Shown here piece after piece: positions 1-8,271 of a stretch of DNA of 64,000 bases. Below the pieces are notes generated by a model. The model saw only the letters and a program-made list of their open reading frames with translations. It made no database searches and had not been told where the DNA came from. Position 1 is the first letter of the stretch; each line of letters starts with the position of its first letter. The translations under genes and the position numbers were made by a program. The DNA is from Puniceibacterium sediminis (lineage in GTDB: Bacteria > Pseudomonadota > Alphaproteobacteria > Rhodobacterales > Rhodobacteraceae), in NCBI RefSeq assembly GCF_900188035.1, contig NZ_FZNN01000001.1, positions 186,001 to 250,000 on the forward strand. Reading direction: 5' to 3'.

Positions 1-161
1 AGCGGGATCAGCACGACCGCCTGTATGCCGAAGCGTAAAAACAGCAATTGCCCCAGTGGCACCTTGCCGCCCAAAAGCTTTGCAACCGCGTCGCCCATGG
101 GGGCAACGACACAGAAACCGAACATCAACAAGATGCCCAACAGAGGGTTGTCTTTATTCAT
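1..161 (-). CDS. DMT (EamA-type) transporter, N-terminal fragment
   Basis: The minus strand reads from an ATG at 161 off the left edge of the window, giving about 53 residues. They begin MNKDNPLLGILLMFGF and continue with a hydrophobic helix, a VAPMGDAVAKLL segment and a second helix starting PLGQLLFLRFGIQ. This is the usual start of drug/metabolite-transporter (EamA/RhaT-like) inner-membrane exporters, where an R-x-G motif sits in the second helix. The substrate cannot be told. The remaining helices are outside the window. It is the last minus-strand gene before sdaA, but 216 bases separate it from sdaA's stop, so it probably has its own promoter. Confidence 0.75.
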   Translation of the reverse strand, partial: MNKDNPLLGILLMFGFCVVAPMGDAVAKLLGGKVPLGQLLFLRFGIQAVVLIP

Positions 162-377
162 GAGGTGACGCTATCCAGAGTCAGGTGGCGTGACAAGCCT
201 CTACTTACAGCAGAGTGCGCCAAATTTTTTGCTGCTTTTCCGGTAGTCATCTATGCCCCCCCCCACGATCAAAGCACTTTGGTTCGGGTAAGTTCCTGAC
301 GCAACTGGGATTTCGTGACAAGAGTCCTGAGGGTTACCTTCCCGACCGCAATTCGGCCAACTCAAGTTGATCTTGCG

Positions 378-1751
378 TCAACAGTTGGGGACATTGACCG
401 CCAATCCGCCCAACGAGGTTTCCTTGTAGCGTTCGGACATGTCCGCGCCGGTCTGGCGCATGGTTTCGATGCAGGCGTCAAGCGGGACGAGGTGCACGCC
501 GTCGCCCCGCAGAGCGAGCGAGGCGGCCGAGATCGCCTTGATCGCGCCAAGGCCGTTGCGTTCGATGCAAGGCACCTGCACCAGACCTTTGACCGGGTCA
601 CAGGTCATGCCAAGGTGATGTTCCAGAGCGATTTCAGCAGCGTTTTCAATCTGTTCGGGGGTGCCGCCCATGACGGCGCAGAAACCGGCGGCGGCCATGG
701 CGGCGGCCGAACCTACCTCGGCCTGGCAGCCGGCCTCGGCTCCGCTGATGGAGGCATTGTATTTCACCAGCCCGCCGATGGCGGCGGCGGTCAGCAGAAA
801 ATCGGGCACGCGGGATTTGCTGGCCGAGGGTACGTGGTCAAGCCAGTAGCGAATCGTTGCGGGCACCACACCGGCCGCACCGTTGGTGGGGGCGGTGACG
901 ACCTGCCCACCGGCGGCGTTCTCTTCGTTCACCGCCATGGCATAGGCTGACATCCAGTCGTTGATGGTGTGCGGCGCGCTCTGGTTCAGGCCGCGTTCGG
1001 CCAGCAGGGCGTCGTGAATCGCCCGGGCGCGGCGTTTCACCTTGAGCCCGCCGGGCAGGATGCCGTCGTTGGTCAGGCCGCGGTCTATGCAGTCATTCAT
1101 CACCTGCCATATCCGCGCGAGCCCGGCGTCGACGCTTTCGACGGTGCCGCGTGACAGTTCGTTCGCGCGCTTCATCTGCGCGATGGACAGGCCGGATGCC
1201 TTTGCCATCGACATCATCTCGTTCGCGGATTTGAAGGGGTAGGGGACCGGCGCGCCGGTGTCGGTATCCTTGCCCTGAGCCAGCTCTGCCTCGGTCAGAA
1301 CAAAACCGCCGCCGACGGAGTAATAGGTTTCCTGAAGGATCACGTCGCCCTGTGCGTCGGTCCCCATGAGGATCATGCCATTGGCATGGCCGGGCAGGTT
1401 GGGGCCAAAGTCGAACTTGAGGTCATGCACAGGGTCGAAATGCAGTTCCGGCAGGCCTTGGGGATGCAGCCTGTGGGTGTCGCGAATCTGGTCCAGCGCG
1501 ATCTGCGCGGCGGCGGCGTCATAGGTTTCGGGACGGAACCCGGCCAGTCCCAGCACCGTGGCGCGGTCGGTCGCGTGGCCGACGCCGGTAAAGGCCAGAC
1601 TGCCGTGCAGCGTGGCGCGCACGCCGGCGCAGTGAAAGGGCGCGGCGCGCAGGGCATCCAGAAAGCGCGCGGCGGCCACCATGGGCCCCATGGTATGCGA
1701 GGAGGACGGGCCAACGCCCACCTTGAACATGTCAAAAACGGAGAGGAACAT
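378..1751 (-). CDS. sdaA: L-serine ammonia-lyase (serine dehydratase), single chain
   Basis: This is a 457-residue protein, normal for the one-chain iron-sulphur L-serine dehydratase that deaminates serine to pyruvate and ammonia. It opens with [20 protein letters not shown], the family's N-terminal signature; the beta domain is followed by an alpha domain with conserved cysteines ([27 protein letters not shown]) that would hold the [4Fe-4S] cluster. The frame stays open upstream to 1940, but the ATG at 1751 gives the canonical start. The start lies two bases after the stop of the upstream GST gene, so the two are probably co-transcribed and translationally coupled. Cytoplasmic. Confidence 0.95.
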   Translation of the reverse strand: MFLSVFDMFKVGVGPSSSHTMGPMVAAARFLDALRAAPFHCAGVRATLHGSLAFTGVGHATDRATVLGLAGFRPETYDAAAAQIALDQIRDTHRLHPQGLPELHFDPVHDLKFDFGPNLPGHANGMILMGTDAQGDVILQETYYSVGGGFVLTEAELAQGKDTDTGAPVPYPFKSANEMMSMAKASGLSIAQMKRANELSRGTVESVDAGLARIWQVMNDCIDRGLTNDGILPGGLKVKRRARAIHDALLAERGLNQSAPHTINDWMSAYAMAVNEENAAGGQVVTAPTNGAAGVVPATIRYWLDHVPSASKSRVPDFLLTAAAIGGLVKYNASISGAEAGCQAEVGSAAAMAAAGFCAVMGGTPEQIENAAEIALEHHLGMTCDPVKGLVQVPCIERNGLGAIKAISAASLALRGDGVHLVPLDACIETMRQTGADMSERYKETSLGGLAVNVPNC

Positions 1752-1753
1752 GG

Positions 1754-2449
1754 TTAAGTTGCGCTTCCTATCGGAGGGATCGGTGGCTGAGGGGCGGTGA
1801 AGGGGTGCGGGCCAAGGCCTTCGTCGCGTGATGCGGTCAATACACTGTTGCGCGCCTCGATCCGGGCGGCAAGGGCGGCGAGCGCGGGGTAGGTGCGAAG
1901 GTTGAACCAGCCGGTCTTGTTTGCGGGATACAGAGCGCACCAGCGCAGCATCGGCGCGATGTAGAGATCCAGCGCCGAAGGCTGCGCGGCATTAAGCCAG
2001 CCCGTGCCCTTGGCCGCCTGACCGTCGAGCAGAGTCAGATGGCGGTGCAGGCTGGCCGTAAGGGTGGGGTGCATCTGAGGCGGCGCTACACCTGCATAGG
2101 TGTCGGGGTAGAACAGCATCCGCTGTTCGGCGTGCAGGGTGTTCGACAGAAAGAACAGCCAGGACAGCGCCGCGCCGCGGGACGGGGAATCGGGCGCGGG
2201 CATCAGGGCGCCGTGCCGGTCGGCCAGCCAGAGCAGGATGGCGCCGGTTTCGAACATCGCCCCATGCGGGGTTTCCAGGGCAGGGATGCGGCCGACGGGA
2301 TTCAGCTGGTGGTAGGCGGCGCTATTCTGAGCTCGGTTGGCGCGGTCGACGAGAACGGTTTCAAACGGCACGTCCAGTTCGAGCAGCGCCAGCCGGATGA
2401 TCAGCGAGGCGTTGTCGGGGGCGAAATGCAGGCGATATTGCGGTGTCAT
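1754..2449 (-). CDS. Glutathione S-transferase family protein
   Basis: The 231-residue protein has the GST fold. An N-terminal thioredoxin-like domain begins YRLHFAPDNASLIIRLALLE and carries the cis-proline glutathione-site motif GRIPALE followed by FETGAILLWLADR. A helical C-terminal domain ends with SALDLYIAPMLRW and a proline-rich tail. Substrate is unknown. It lies two bases upstream of sdaA on the same strand, so the pair forms an operon, but nothing in the sequence links its chemistry to serine breakdown. Confidence 0.9.
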   Translation of the reverse strand: MTPQYRLHFAPDNASLIIRLALLELDVPFETVLVDRANRAQNSAAYHQLNPVGRIPALETPHGAMFETGAILLWLADRHGALMPAPDSPSRGAALSWLFFLSNTLHAEQRMLFYPDTYAGVAPPQMHPTLTASLHRHLTLLDGQAAKGTGWLNAAQPSALDLYIAPMLRWCALYPANKTGWFNLRTYPALAALAARIEARNSVLTASRDEGLGPHPFTAPQPPIPPIGSAT

Positions 2450-2536
2450 GCTGTCCGTCTATGCGACGGCGGTCATGCCCGGGGTGTCAGAAGCGACACA
2501 GACCCAGCAGAAAGCGTATCTGTGCCAAAAACGGTA

Positions 2537-2563
2537 CCCCATGCCGCCAGAGGCGACATGGGG
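2537..2563. other. Inverted repeat between the GST gene and the unknown protein
   Basis: CCCCATG at 2537-2543 and CATGGGG at 2557-2563 form a short hairpin with further GCC/GGC pairing inside. A second hairpin, GCCTGCCG at 2602-2609 with CGGCAGGC at 2619-2626, lies nearer the stop of the upstream minus-strand gene. Neither has a clear U-run, so they may be weak terminators or simple folds. Confidence 0.35.
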
Positions 2564-2638
2564 AGGACCACCGAAGCTCCGCAGCCTTAGCGGTGGTCGC
2601 AGCCTGCCGGGTTGGCGTCGGCAGGCATCTCGGTAGGC

Positions 2639-3043
2639 CTAGCGACCGGCGGGGCCGAAATTGGCCGAAACGATGTTGCTGTCGCCCCGGCTGCCGGTCG
2701 GTGCGAAGGGGGTCAGCCTGACGCGGCCATAGATTTCGTCCTTGTTGCCGATGACCCAGCCGAAGATGATCGTGTCGGGATCTTCGTCCAGCACGCTGTT
2801 GGACACGACGCGGGTGATCTCGCGGTCGATGCATCCGTTCTGGGCACGGATACAGCCGTTGCGCAGGGTGATCAGGTGATCGTCCCAGACGGGGTCATCC
2901 CCGCGCAGTGTCACGTTCTCGACAAAGGTCGATCCTGCCATCGCTTCGCAGTGCGAAAAACAGATGCGATAGGACAGGTGGACCCGGCTGCTATTCTTGC
3001 CTGCGTCTTCAATACGCAGGTTCACGCGGCTTACAGTTGCCAT
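2639..3043 (-). CDS. Conserved-looking hypothetical protein, 134 aa
   Basis: I do not recognise the family. The protein has no signal peptide or membrane segment, is moderately acidic, and alternates hydrophobic and polar residues in a way that suggests beta structure (VHLSYRICFSH, DTIIFGWVIGNKDEIYGRVRL). It has four cysteines, two of them in NGCIRAQNGC. The ATG at 3043 follows the ribosome-site-like AAGGATAT on the minus strand. Downstream come two small hairpins. Codon use looks like the neighbouring genes. It is divergent from rpiA, with which it shares an AT-richer promoter region (3044-3268). Confidence 0.6.
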   Translation of the reverse strand: MATVSRVNLRIEDAGKNSSRVHLSYRICFSHCEAMAGSTFVENVTLRGDDPVWDDHLITLRNGCIRAQNGCIDREITRVVSNSVLDEDPDTIIFGWVIGNKDEIYGRVRLTPFAPTGSRGDSNIVSANFGPAGR

Positions 3044-3268
3044 GATAATATCCTTTGAAAATGGATGGTTGAGATGAATTTTTGATAAAGTTAAGATGCG
3101 GCCTGAAATAATATTGGCTGCATGTTCAACCTACAGGATGCGCTGATTCGCAGTAAGTATGGTATACCCCCATATCGCCAGATCTTGCCCGTGGGGGGGC
3201 GGGCAATTCGCGCTCGCATGGGGGGGGCATCTTTTCTATAAGCAATGCGAAACAGAGGAGCTCCGCCC

Positions 3269-4000
3269 ATGTCCGCAGATATGTCGCCCATCGACAAAGC
3301 CAAGTATGCCGCCGCCAGACGCGCCGCCGAATTTGTCGAGGACGGCATGCGTGTCGGTCTGGGCACCGGGTCCACCGCCGCCTGGCTGGTGCGGCGACTG
3401 GGGGAAAGGGTGCGTGACGACGGGCTGAAGATTCACGGTGTGCCAACCTCGACCCGCACGGCGGATCTGGCGCGCGAGGTCGGTATCGAAGTGATCACGC
3501 TGGAAGAGGCGCGCTGGCTGGATCTGACGATCGACGGGGCGGACGAATTCGATGCGGAGCTGAACCTGATCAAGGGCGGTGGCGGCGCGCTGTTGCAGGA
3601 AAAGATCGTGGCATCGGCAAGCGACCGGATGATCGTGATCGCCGATGCGGCCAAGGCCGTCGAAACCCTTGGCATGTTTCCGTTGCCGGTCGAGGTGATT
3701 CGCTTTGGCTGGACCACCACGCAGAAACTGATCGGGAATATGCTGGGTGGAATGGACGTGGCGGGCCGCGAGATGAGCCTGCGGATGGAGGGCGAGCAGC
3801 CCTACATCACGGATGAGGGCAATCACATCCTTGATCTGCATCTTGGCCGGATCGGAAATGCGCCCCAGCTTGCCATGGCGCTGAACCAGATCGCGGGTGT
3901 GGTCGAGAACGGACTGTTCATCGATATCTGTGATCTGGTGGTCATCGGTCACATCGACGGGCGGGTCGAACTTTGCGACATCAACGCCGGGAAGGTGTAG
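3269..4000 (+). CDS. rpiA: Ribose-5-phosphate isomerase A
   Basis: The 243-residue enzyme interconverts ribose-5-phosphate and ribulose-5-phosphate in the pentose phosphate pathway. Visible signatures are the phosphate loop GLGTGSTAAW, the catalytic DGADEFD motif and KGGGGALLQEK. The frame extends upstream to 3245, but the ATG at 3269 has GAGGAG eight bases before it and gives the usual N-terminus (MSADMSPIDKAKYAAARRAA). A hairpin at 4066-4090 probably ends the transcript before gor. Confidence 0.96.
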   Translation: MSADMSPIDKAKYAAARRAAEFVEDGMRVGLGTGSTAAWLVRRLGERVRDDGLKIHGVPTSTRTADLAREVGIEVITLEEARWLDLTIDGADEFDAELNLIKGGGGALLQEKIVASASDRMIVIADAAKAVETLGMFPLPVEVIRFGWTTTQKLIGNMLGGMDVAGREMSLRMEGEQPYITDEGNHILDLHLGRIGNAPQLAMALNQIAGVVENGLFIDICDLVVIGHIDGRVELCDINAGKV

Positions 4001-4065
4001 CAAGACCCGTTGCCGCGCAAACGGGTCGGCACGCTTGGTGCTGTCCCGCAGGGAGGTCAGGATCG

Positions 4066-4090
4066 GTGTGAAGGGGCCAGCTCTTCACAC
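4066..4090 (+). terminator. Possible terminator after rpiA
   Basis: GTGTGAAG at 4066-4073 pairs with CTTCACAC at 4083-4090, giving an eight-base-pair stem with a nine-base loop followed by the moderately T-rich TCTTCGTT. The U-run is poor, so this is only a likely terminator. Confidence 0.5.
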
Positions 4091-4227
4091 TCTTCGTTAA
4101 ATGCTGTTGTCGGAGGCTTTGGGGGCGGCTGGGGCGCGAGTGGCCCTGTGGCTTTTGCGTTTGCAGCACTGGCCAAGCAGGGGGTCCTGTGGGATACCTT
4201 CATTCCGAGACCGGAAGGGGATAGGCC

Positions 4228-5697
4228 ATGAGCGAGTTTGACTATGATCTCTTTGTCATCGGTGGCGGTTCGGGCGGCGTGCGCGCGGCGCGGATTGCGG
4301 CCGGCGAGACCGGGGCCAAGGTCGGGCTGGCCGAAGAGAGCCGCTATGGCGGCACCTGTGTCATCCGCGGCTGCGTGCCGAAAAAGCTGATGGTCTTTGC
4401 CAGCGAATACGCCGGAATTGCCCAGGACGCCGGGCTGTATGGCTGGGATATCACCACCGGTGCCTTTGACTGGAACGTCTTTTCGGGGCGGATGAACGGT
4501 GAGCTTGACCGGCTTGAGGGCGTCTATCGCAAGCTGTTGAGCGGTTCGGGCGTGGAAACATTCGATTGCCGTGCGACAATGAAGGACCCGCACACGGTTC
4601 TGCTGTCCAACGGCGAAGAGAAGACAGCCCGCCATATTCTTGTGGCTGTCGGCGGGCGTCCGGTGCGCCCGGACATGCCGAACGCCGAACTTGGGATCGT
4701 GTCTGACGACATCTTTCAGATGGAGACCCTGCCGCGTTCGATCCTGATCGTGGGTGGCGGGTATATCGCCTGTGAATTTGCCTGTATCCTGCATGGGCTG
4801 GGTGTCGCGGTGACGCAGTATTACCGCGGGGCGCAGATCCTGCGGGGCTTCGACGAAGAGGCCCGCGGGCTGATTGCCGAGGAAATGAAACAGCGCGGCA
4901 TCGACATCCACACCGGCACCAACATCGTCGAGATGTGCTGTGATGCCGATGGTGAGACCGCCGAAGGCATGGGCGTTTCGATCCAGGAGACGGGCGAATC
5001 AGTTGGCGACAGCGGCATGGCCCATCAGGGCACGCATGGTGGCGGCACGCAGAAGGGGCCGATCCGGGTCACAGCAACCAATGGCGATACCCGCGTCTTT
5101 GACCGGGTGCTGTTTGCCACCGGGCGCAAGCCGAACACGGACGGGCTGGGTCTGGAAGAGCTGGGCGTCAAGCTGGGCCGGAACGGGCAGATCGTGGTGG
5201 ACGAATACAGCCAGACCGCGGTGCCGTCGATCTATGCGATCGGTGATGTGACCGACCGGGTGAACCTGACCCCGGTAGCGATCCGCGAGGGCATGGCCTT
5301 TGTCGAGACTGTGTTCAAGGGCAACCCGACACCGGTCGATCATGCGCTGATCCCCAGCGCCGTCTTTACCCAGCCCGAGCTGGGCAGCGTCGGGATGACC
5401 GAAGAGGATGCGCGCGAACAGGAAGAGATCGAGGTCTACTGCACCTCGTTCCGCCCGATGCAGACCGCCTTTATCGGCAAGCCGGACCGGGTGTTGATGA
5501 AACTTATCGTGTCCAAGGCCAGCCGCACGGTGCTGGGGTGCCATATCGTCGCCCCGAATGCCGGCGAAATGATCCAGCTGGCGGGAATTGCGATCAAGAT
5601 GGGCGCGACGAAAGAAGATTTCGACCGCACCGTCGCAGTGCATCCGACCATGTCGGAAGAGATCGTGACAATGCGCAATCCAGTGCGCAGTGCTTGA
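4228..5697 (+). CDS. gor: Glutathione-disulfide reductase with an internal insertion
   Basis: This FAD/NADPH oxidoreductase (489 aa) reduces glutathione disulfide. The FAD loop GGGSGG is at residues 12-17 and the redox-active disulfide is C44/C49 in GGTCVIRGC. The NADPH loop GGGYIA is at about 176-181, with R200 and R206 in YYRGAQILRGFDE in the places that bind the NADPH 2'-phosphate in characterised reductases. The C-terminal catalytic His is in HPTMSEEI (about 472). Family members are usually near 450 residues. The extra length is a glycine-, histidine- and glutamine-rich stretch at about 237-270 inside the NADPH domain. RBS GGAAGGGGAT precedes the ATG. Confidence 0.95.
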   Translation: MSEFDYDLFVIGGGSGGVRAARIAAGETGAKVGLAEESRYGGTCVIRGCVPKKLMVFASEYAGIAQDAGLYGWDITTGAFDWNVFSGRMNGELDRLEGVYRKLLSGSGVETFDCRATMKDPHTVLLSNGEEKTARHILVAVGGRPVRPDMPNAELGIVSDDIFQMETLPRSILIVGGGYIACEFACILHGLGVAVTQYYRGAQILRGFDEEARGLIAEEMKQRGIDIHTGTNIVEMCCDADGETAEGMGVSIQETGESVGDSGMAHQGTHGGGTQKGPIRVTATNGDTRVFDRVLFATGRKPNTDGLGLEELGVKLGRNGQIVVDEYSQTAVPSIYAIGDVTDRVNLTPVAIREGMAFVETVFKGNPTPVDHALIPSAVFTQPELGSVGMTEEDAREQEEIEVYCTSFRPMQTAFIGKPDRVLMKLIVSKASRTVLGCHIVAPNAGEMIQLAGIAIKMGATKEDFDRTVAVHPTMSEEIVTMRNPVRSA

Positions 5698-5769
5698 ATT
5701 TCGTGCAGGATTGCACAGTTTATAGCGTAAGCGCCAAATATGAATTTGACGGAGAGGGAAAGAAACCAA

Positions 5770-6924
5770 ATGGCAGGCAACAACGGCGGCCCCTGGGGCG
5801 GCGGCGGAAGCGGACAGGGCGGCGGCAATCGCGGTAACAACGGCGGTGGCAGACGGCCCGAGGAAGGCTCTTCGCAGATCCCCGAGATCGACGAGCTTGT
5901 GAAAAAGGGTCAGGAGCGTCTTCGGGTGCTCATGGGCGGCCGTGGCAATGGCGGATCGACCGGCGGTTCCGGTGGAACTGGCGGCGGTGGTCCGATGCTG
6001 ACCCGTGGCACGATGATCATCGGCGCGCTGGTTGTGGCCGGTTTCTGGGCGTTCAACAGTTTTTATACCGTGAAACCCGAAGAACAATCGGTCGAGCTGT
6101 TTCTGGGCAAGTATTCGTCGACCGGCAATCCCGGTCTGAACTTTGCCCCCTGGCCGTTTGTCACCTACGAAGTGATCAACGTCACATCCGAGCGGACCGA
6201 GAATATCGGCAACCGGCGCGGTGACAATGGTGACGGGCTGATGCTGACCACCGATGCCAATATCGTGGATATCGAATTTCAGGTGGTCTGGAACATCAAC
6301 GATCCGGCAAAGCTGCTGTTCAACATCCGCGATCCGCAACTGACCGTGGGCGCTGTGTCTGAATCCGTCATGCGCGAGATCATCGCCGCCAGCAACCTGG
6401 CGCCGATCCTCAACCGGGACCGGGGTCTGATCGCTGATACGGCGATGGCAGATGTGCAGGCGACGCTGGACGAATACCAGAGCGGTATCAACATCGTGCG
6501 TGTGAACCTTGAAACCGCCGATCCGCCCCGCGAAGTCATCGACAGTTTCCGCGAGGTGCAGGCCGCCGAGCAGGAACGTGATCGTCTTCAGCGTCAGGCT
6601 GATGCCTATGCCAACCGCGTCCTTGCCGAGGCACGTGGTGAAGCCGCGCAGATCCAGGAAGAGGCCGAGGGCTATCGCGCCCGTGTGGTCAACGAAGCCC
6701 TAGGTGATGCGAGCCGCTTTACCTCGGTGCTTGAGGAATATTCCAAGGCCGAGGATGTGACGCGCAAGCGCCTGTACCTTGAGACCATGGAAAAGGTTCT
6801 GGGCAACGTCGACAAGATGATCCTGGACAAGTCGGTAACCGGCAGCGACGGGCAGGGGGGCGGCGTCGTGCCGTATCTGCCGCTGAACGAGCTGGGCCGG
6901 AAATCGACGCAGGAGGGGAACTGA
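5770..6924 (+). CDS. hflK: HflK, FtsH-protease modulator subunit
   Basis: The 384-residue SPFH/prohibitin-family protein assembles with HflC around the membrane protease FtsH and limits its access to substrates. The first 75 residues are glycine-rich and end GGSGGTGGGGPMLTRG. A membrane segment lies at about 81-99, and a periplasmic SPFH domain (KPEEQSVELFLGKY onward) and a long charged helix (QAAEQERDRLQRQADAYANRVLAEARGE region) follow. An earlier in-frame ATG exists at 5740, but the one at 5770 has GAGAGGG upstream and fits the family start. hflC follows after three bases. Confidence 0.95.
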   Translation: MAGNNGGPWGGGGSGQGGGNRGNNGGGRRPEEGSSQIPEIDELVKKGQERLRVLMGGRGNGGSTGGSGGTGGGGPMLTRGTMIIGALVVAGFWAFNSFYTVKPEEQSVELFLGKYSSTGNPGLNFAPWPFVTYEVINVTSERTENIGNRRGDNGDGLMLTTDANIVDIEFQVVWNINDPAKLLFNIRDPQLTVGAVSESVMREIIAASNLAPILNRDRGLIADTAMADVQATLDEYQSGINIVRVNLETADPPREVIDSFREVQAAEQERDRLQRQADAYANRVLAEARGEAAQIQEEAEGYRARVVNEALGDASRFTSVLEEYSKAEDVTRKRLYLETMEKVLGNVDKMILDKSVTGSDGQGGGVVPYLPLNELGRKSTQEGN

Positions 6925-6927
6925 GCC

Positions 6928-7818
6928 ATGAACAAGCTGAATATCATTCTGATCGCAGCTGTGGTCATTGTCGTTGGCGTCTGGTCCTCGGTCTTTGTTG
7001 TGGACGAGCGTGAAAAGGCGCTGGTGCTGCAGTTTGGCCAGATCAAGGCCGTGAAGGAAGAACCCGGTCTGGCGTTCAAAGTTCCCTTCATTCAGGACGT
7101 GGTCAAATATGACGACCGTATCCTGAGCCTGGATACCGAAACCATCGAAGTCACGCCATCGGATGACCGTCGTCTGGTCGTTGACGCCTTTGCACGTTAC
7201 CGCATTGCCGATGTGGTGCAGTTCCGTCAGGCCGTGGGCGTGGGTGGCATTCGTGCTGCCGAGGATCGTCTGTCGTCTGTCCTCAACGCGCAGATCCGTG
7301 AGGTTCTGGGTGCGGATCAGGTGACGTCCGACACCATCCTGTCCGAGGATCGCCGTCTGCTGATGACCCGGATCCGGGATCAGGCACGGACATCGGCCAG
7401 CGGTCTGGGGCTTGATGTCGTCGACGTGCGGCTGAAGCAGACCAACCTGCCGACGCAGAACCTCGAGGCGACCTTTGCCCGGATGCGTGCCGAACGCGAA
7501 CGCGAAGCTGCGGACGAGATCGCCCGCGGTAACGAGGCGGCGCAGCGTGTGCGCGCCCTGGCCGACCGGACCGTGACCGAGACACTGTCCGAGGCCGACC
7601 GTGATGCCAACATCATTCGTGGTGAAGCAGACGCGCGGCGAAACCAGGTCTTTGCCGAGGCCTATGGTCAGGATCAGGAATTCTTTGCCTTCTACCGGTC
7701 GCTTCAGGCCTATGAGACGGCATTGACCGGAGGCAACTCGACCATGGTGATGACGCCGGATTCGGAGTTCTTCAACTACTTCAAATCTGAACGTCTTGCG
7801 GCACCCGCGTCGCAGTAA
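6928..7818 (+). CDS. hflC: HflC, FtsH-protease modulator subunit
   Basis: The 296-residue partner of HflK has an N-terminal anchor at about residues 4-24, the SPFH start SVFVVDEREKALVLQFGQIK, and a coiled C-terminal half rich in E, R and A (ARMRAEREREAADEIARGNE). The start lies three bases after the hflK stop, and the TAA stop overlaps the ATG of the next gene by one base. The genes are therefore translated as one operon. Confidence 0.95.
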   Translation: MNKLNIILIAAVVIVVGVWSSVFVVDEREKALVLQFGQIKAVKEEPGLAFKVPFIQDVVKYDDRILSLDTETIEVTPSDDRRLVVDAFARYRIADVVQFRQAVGVGGIRAAEDRLSSVLNAQIREVLGADQVTSDTILSEDRRLLMTRIRDQARTSASGLGLDVVDVRLKQTNLPTQNLEATFARMRAEREREAADEIARGNEAAQRVRALADRTVTETLSEADRDANIIRGEADARRNQVFAEAYGQDQEFFAFYRSLQAYETALTGGNSTMVMTPDSEFFNYFKSERLAAPASQ

Positions 7819-8009
7819 TGTCGGACGTTCTGCTGGGAATCGGTATGGTTCTTGTGATCGAGGGGCTGGTGTACGCACTGGCCCCTTCGCTTGTTGAACG
7901 TCTGCTGGAAACACTGCGGGCGATGCCGGTCGAGACGCGGCGCGCTGTTGGGCTTGGCGCGATCTTCTTTGGACTTATTTTCCTTTGGGCGGCGCAGCGG
8001 GTCGGCTGA
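7818..8009 (+). CDS. DUF2065 (YjeT-like) small membrane protein
   Basis: This 63-residue protein consists of two hydrophobic helices (VLLGIGMVLVIEGLVYALAP and LGAIFFGLIFLWAAQ) joined by a polar loop ending in RRAVGLG. That is the DUF2065 pattern, a family repeatedly found next to hflKC in proteobacteria. Its role is unknown; an accessory function in the HflKC-FtsH complex is an inference from context. Its ATG overlaps the hflC stop (TAATG). Confidence 0.88.
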   Translation: MSDVLLGIGMVLVIEGLVYALAPSLVERLLETLRAMPVETRRAVGLGAIFFGLIFLWAAQRVG

Positions 8010-8057
8010 ACCGCTGTCCTGACAGACAAGGAAATACCAGAGGCGTCGCCAGATCCC

Positions 8058-8074
8058 GGCCTGCAATTAAGGCC
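8058..8074 (+). terminator. Weak hairpin after the hflKC-DUF2065 operon
   Basis: GGCCT at 8058-8062 and AGGCC at 8070-8074 enclose seven bases and are followed by AT-rich sequence. It may be a weak terminator or may only separate the operon from the degP promoter; no other feature is obvious in 8010-8271. Confidence 0.3.
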
Positions 8075-8271
8075 ATATTAACTTTGATATGCCGACACTG
8101 GCCGACACCTGAAAAAATGCGTCGAAGCTGGCGCGATGCCTCACGTTTCCGTCACATCCGCTTGATCAGGCAAGTCTGTCTTTGAGTGTTGCTCAAACAC
8201 CCTTATGTTCTAAATCGTATAGAGGCACGAACGCCGCCGCGCGCCTGATCCCCAGAAGGAAGGAGTTCCAC

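Noticed and set aside
315-950. Plus-strand frame opposite sdaA
   Set aside because: It is antisense to the conserved C-terminal part of serine dehydratase and has no recognisable domain.
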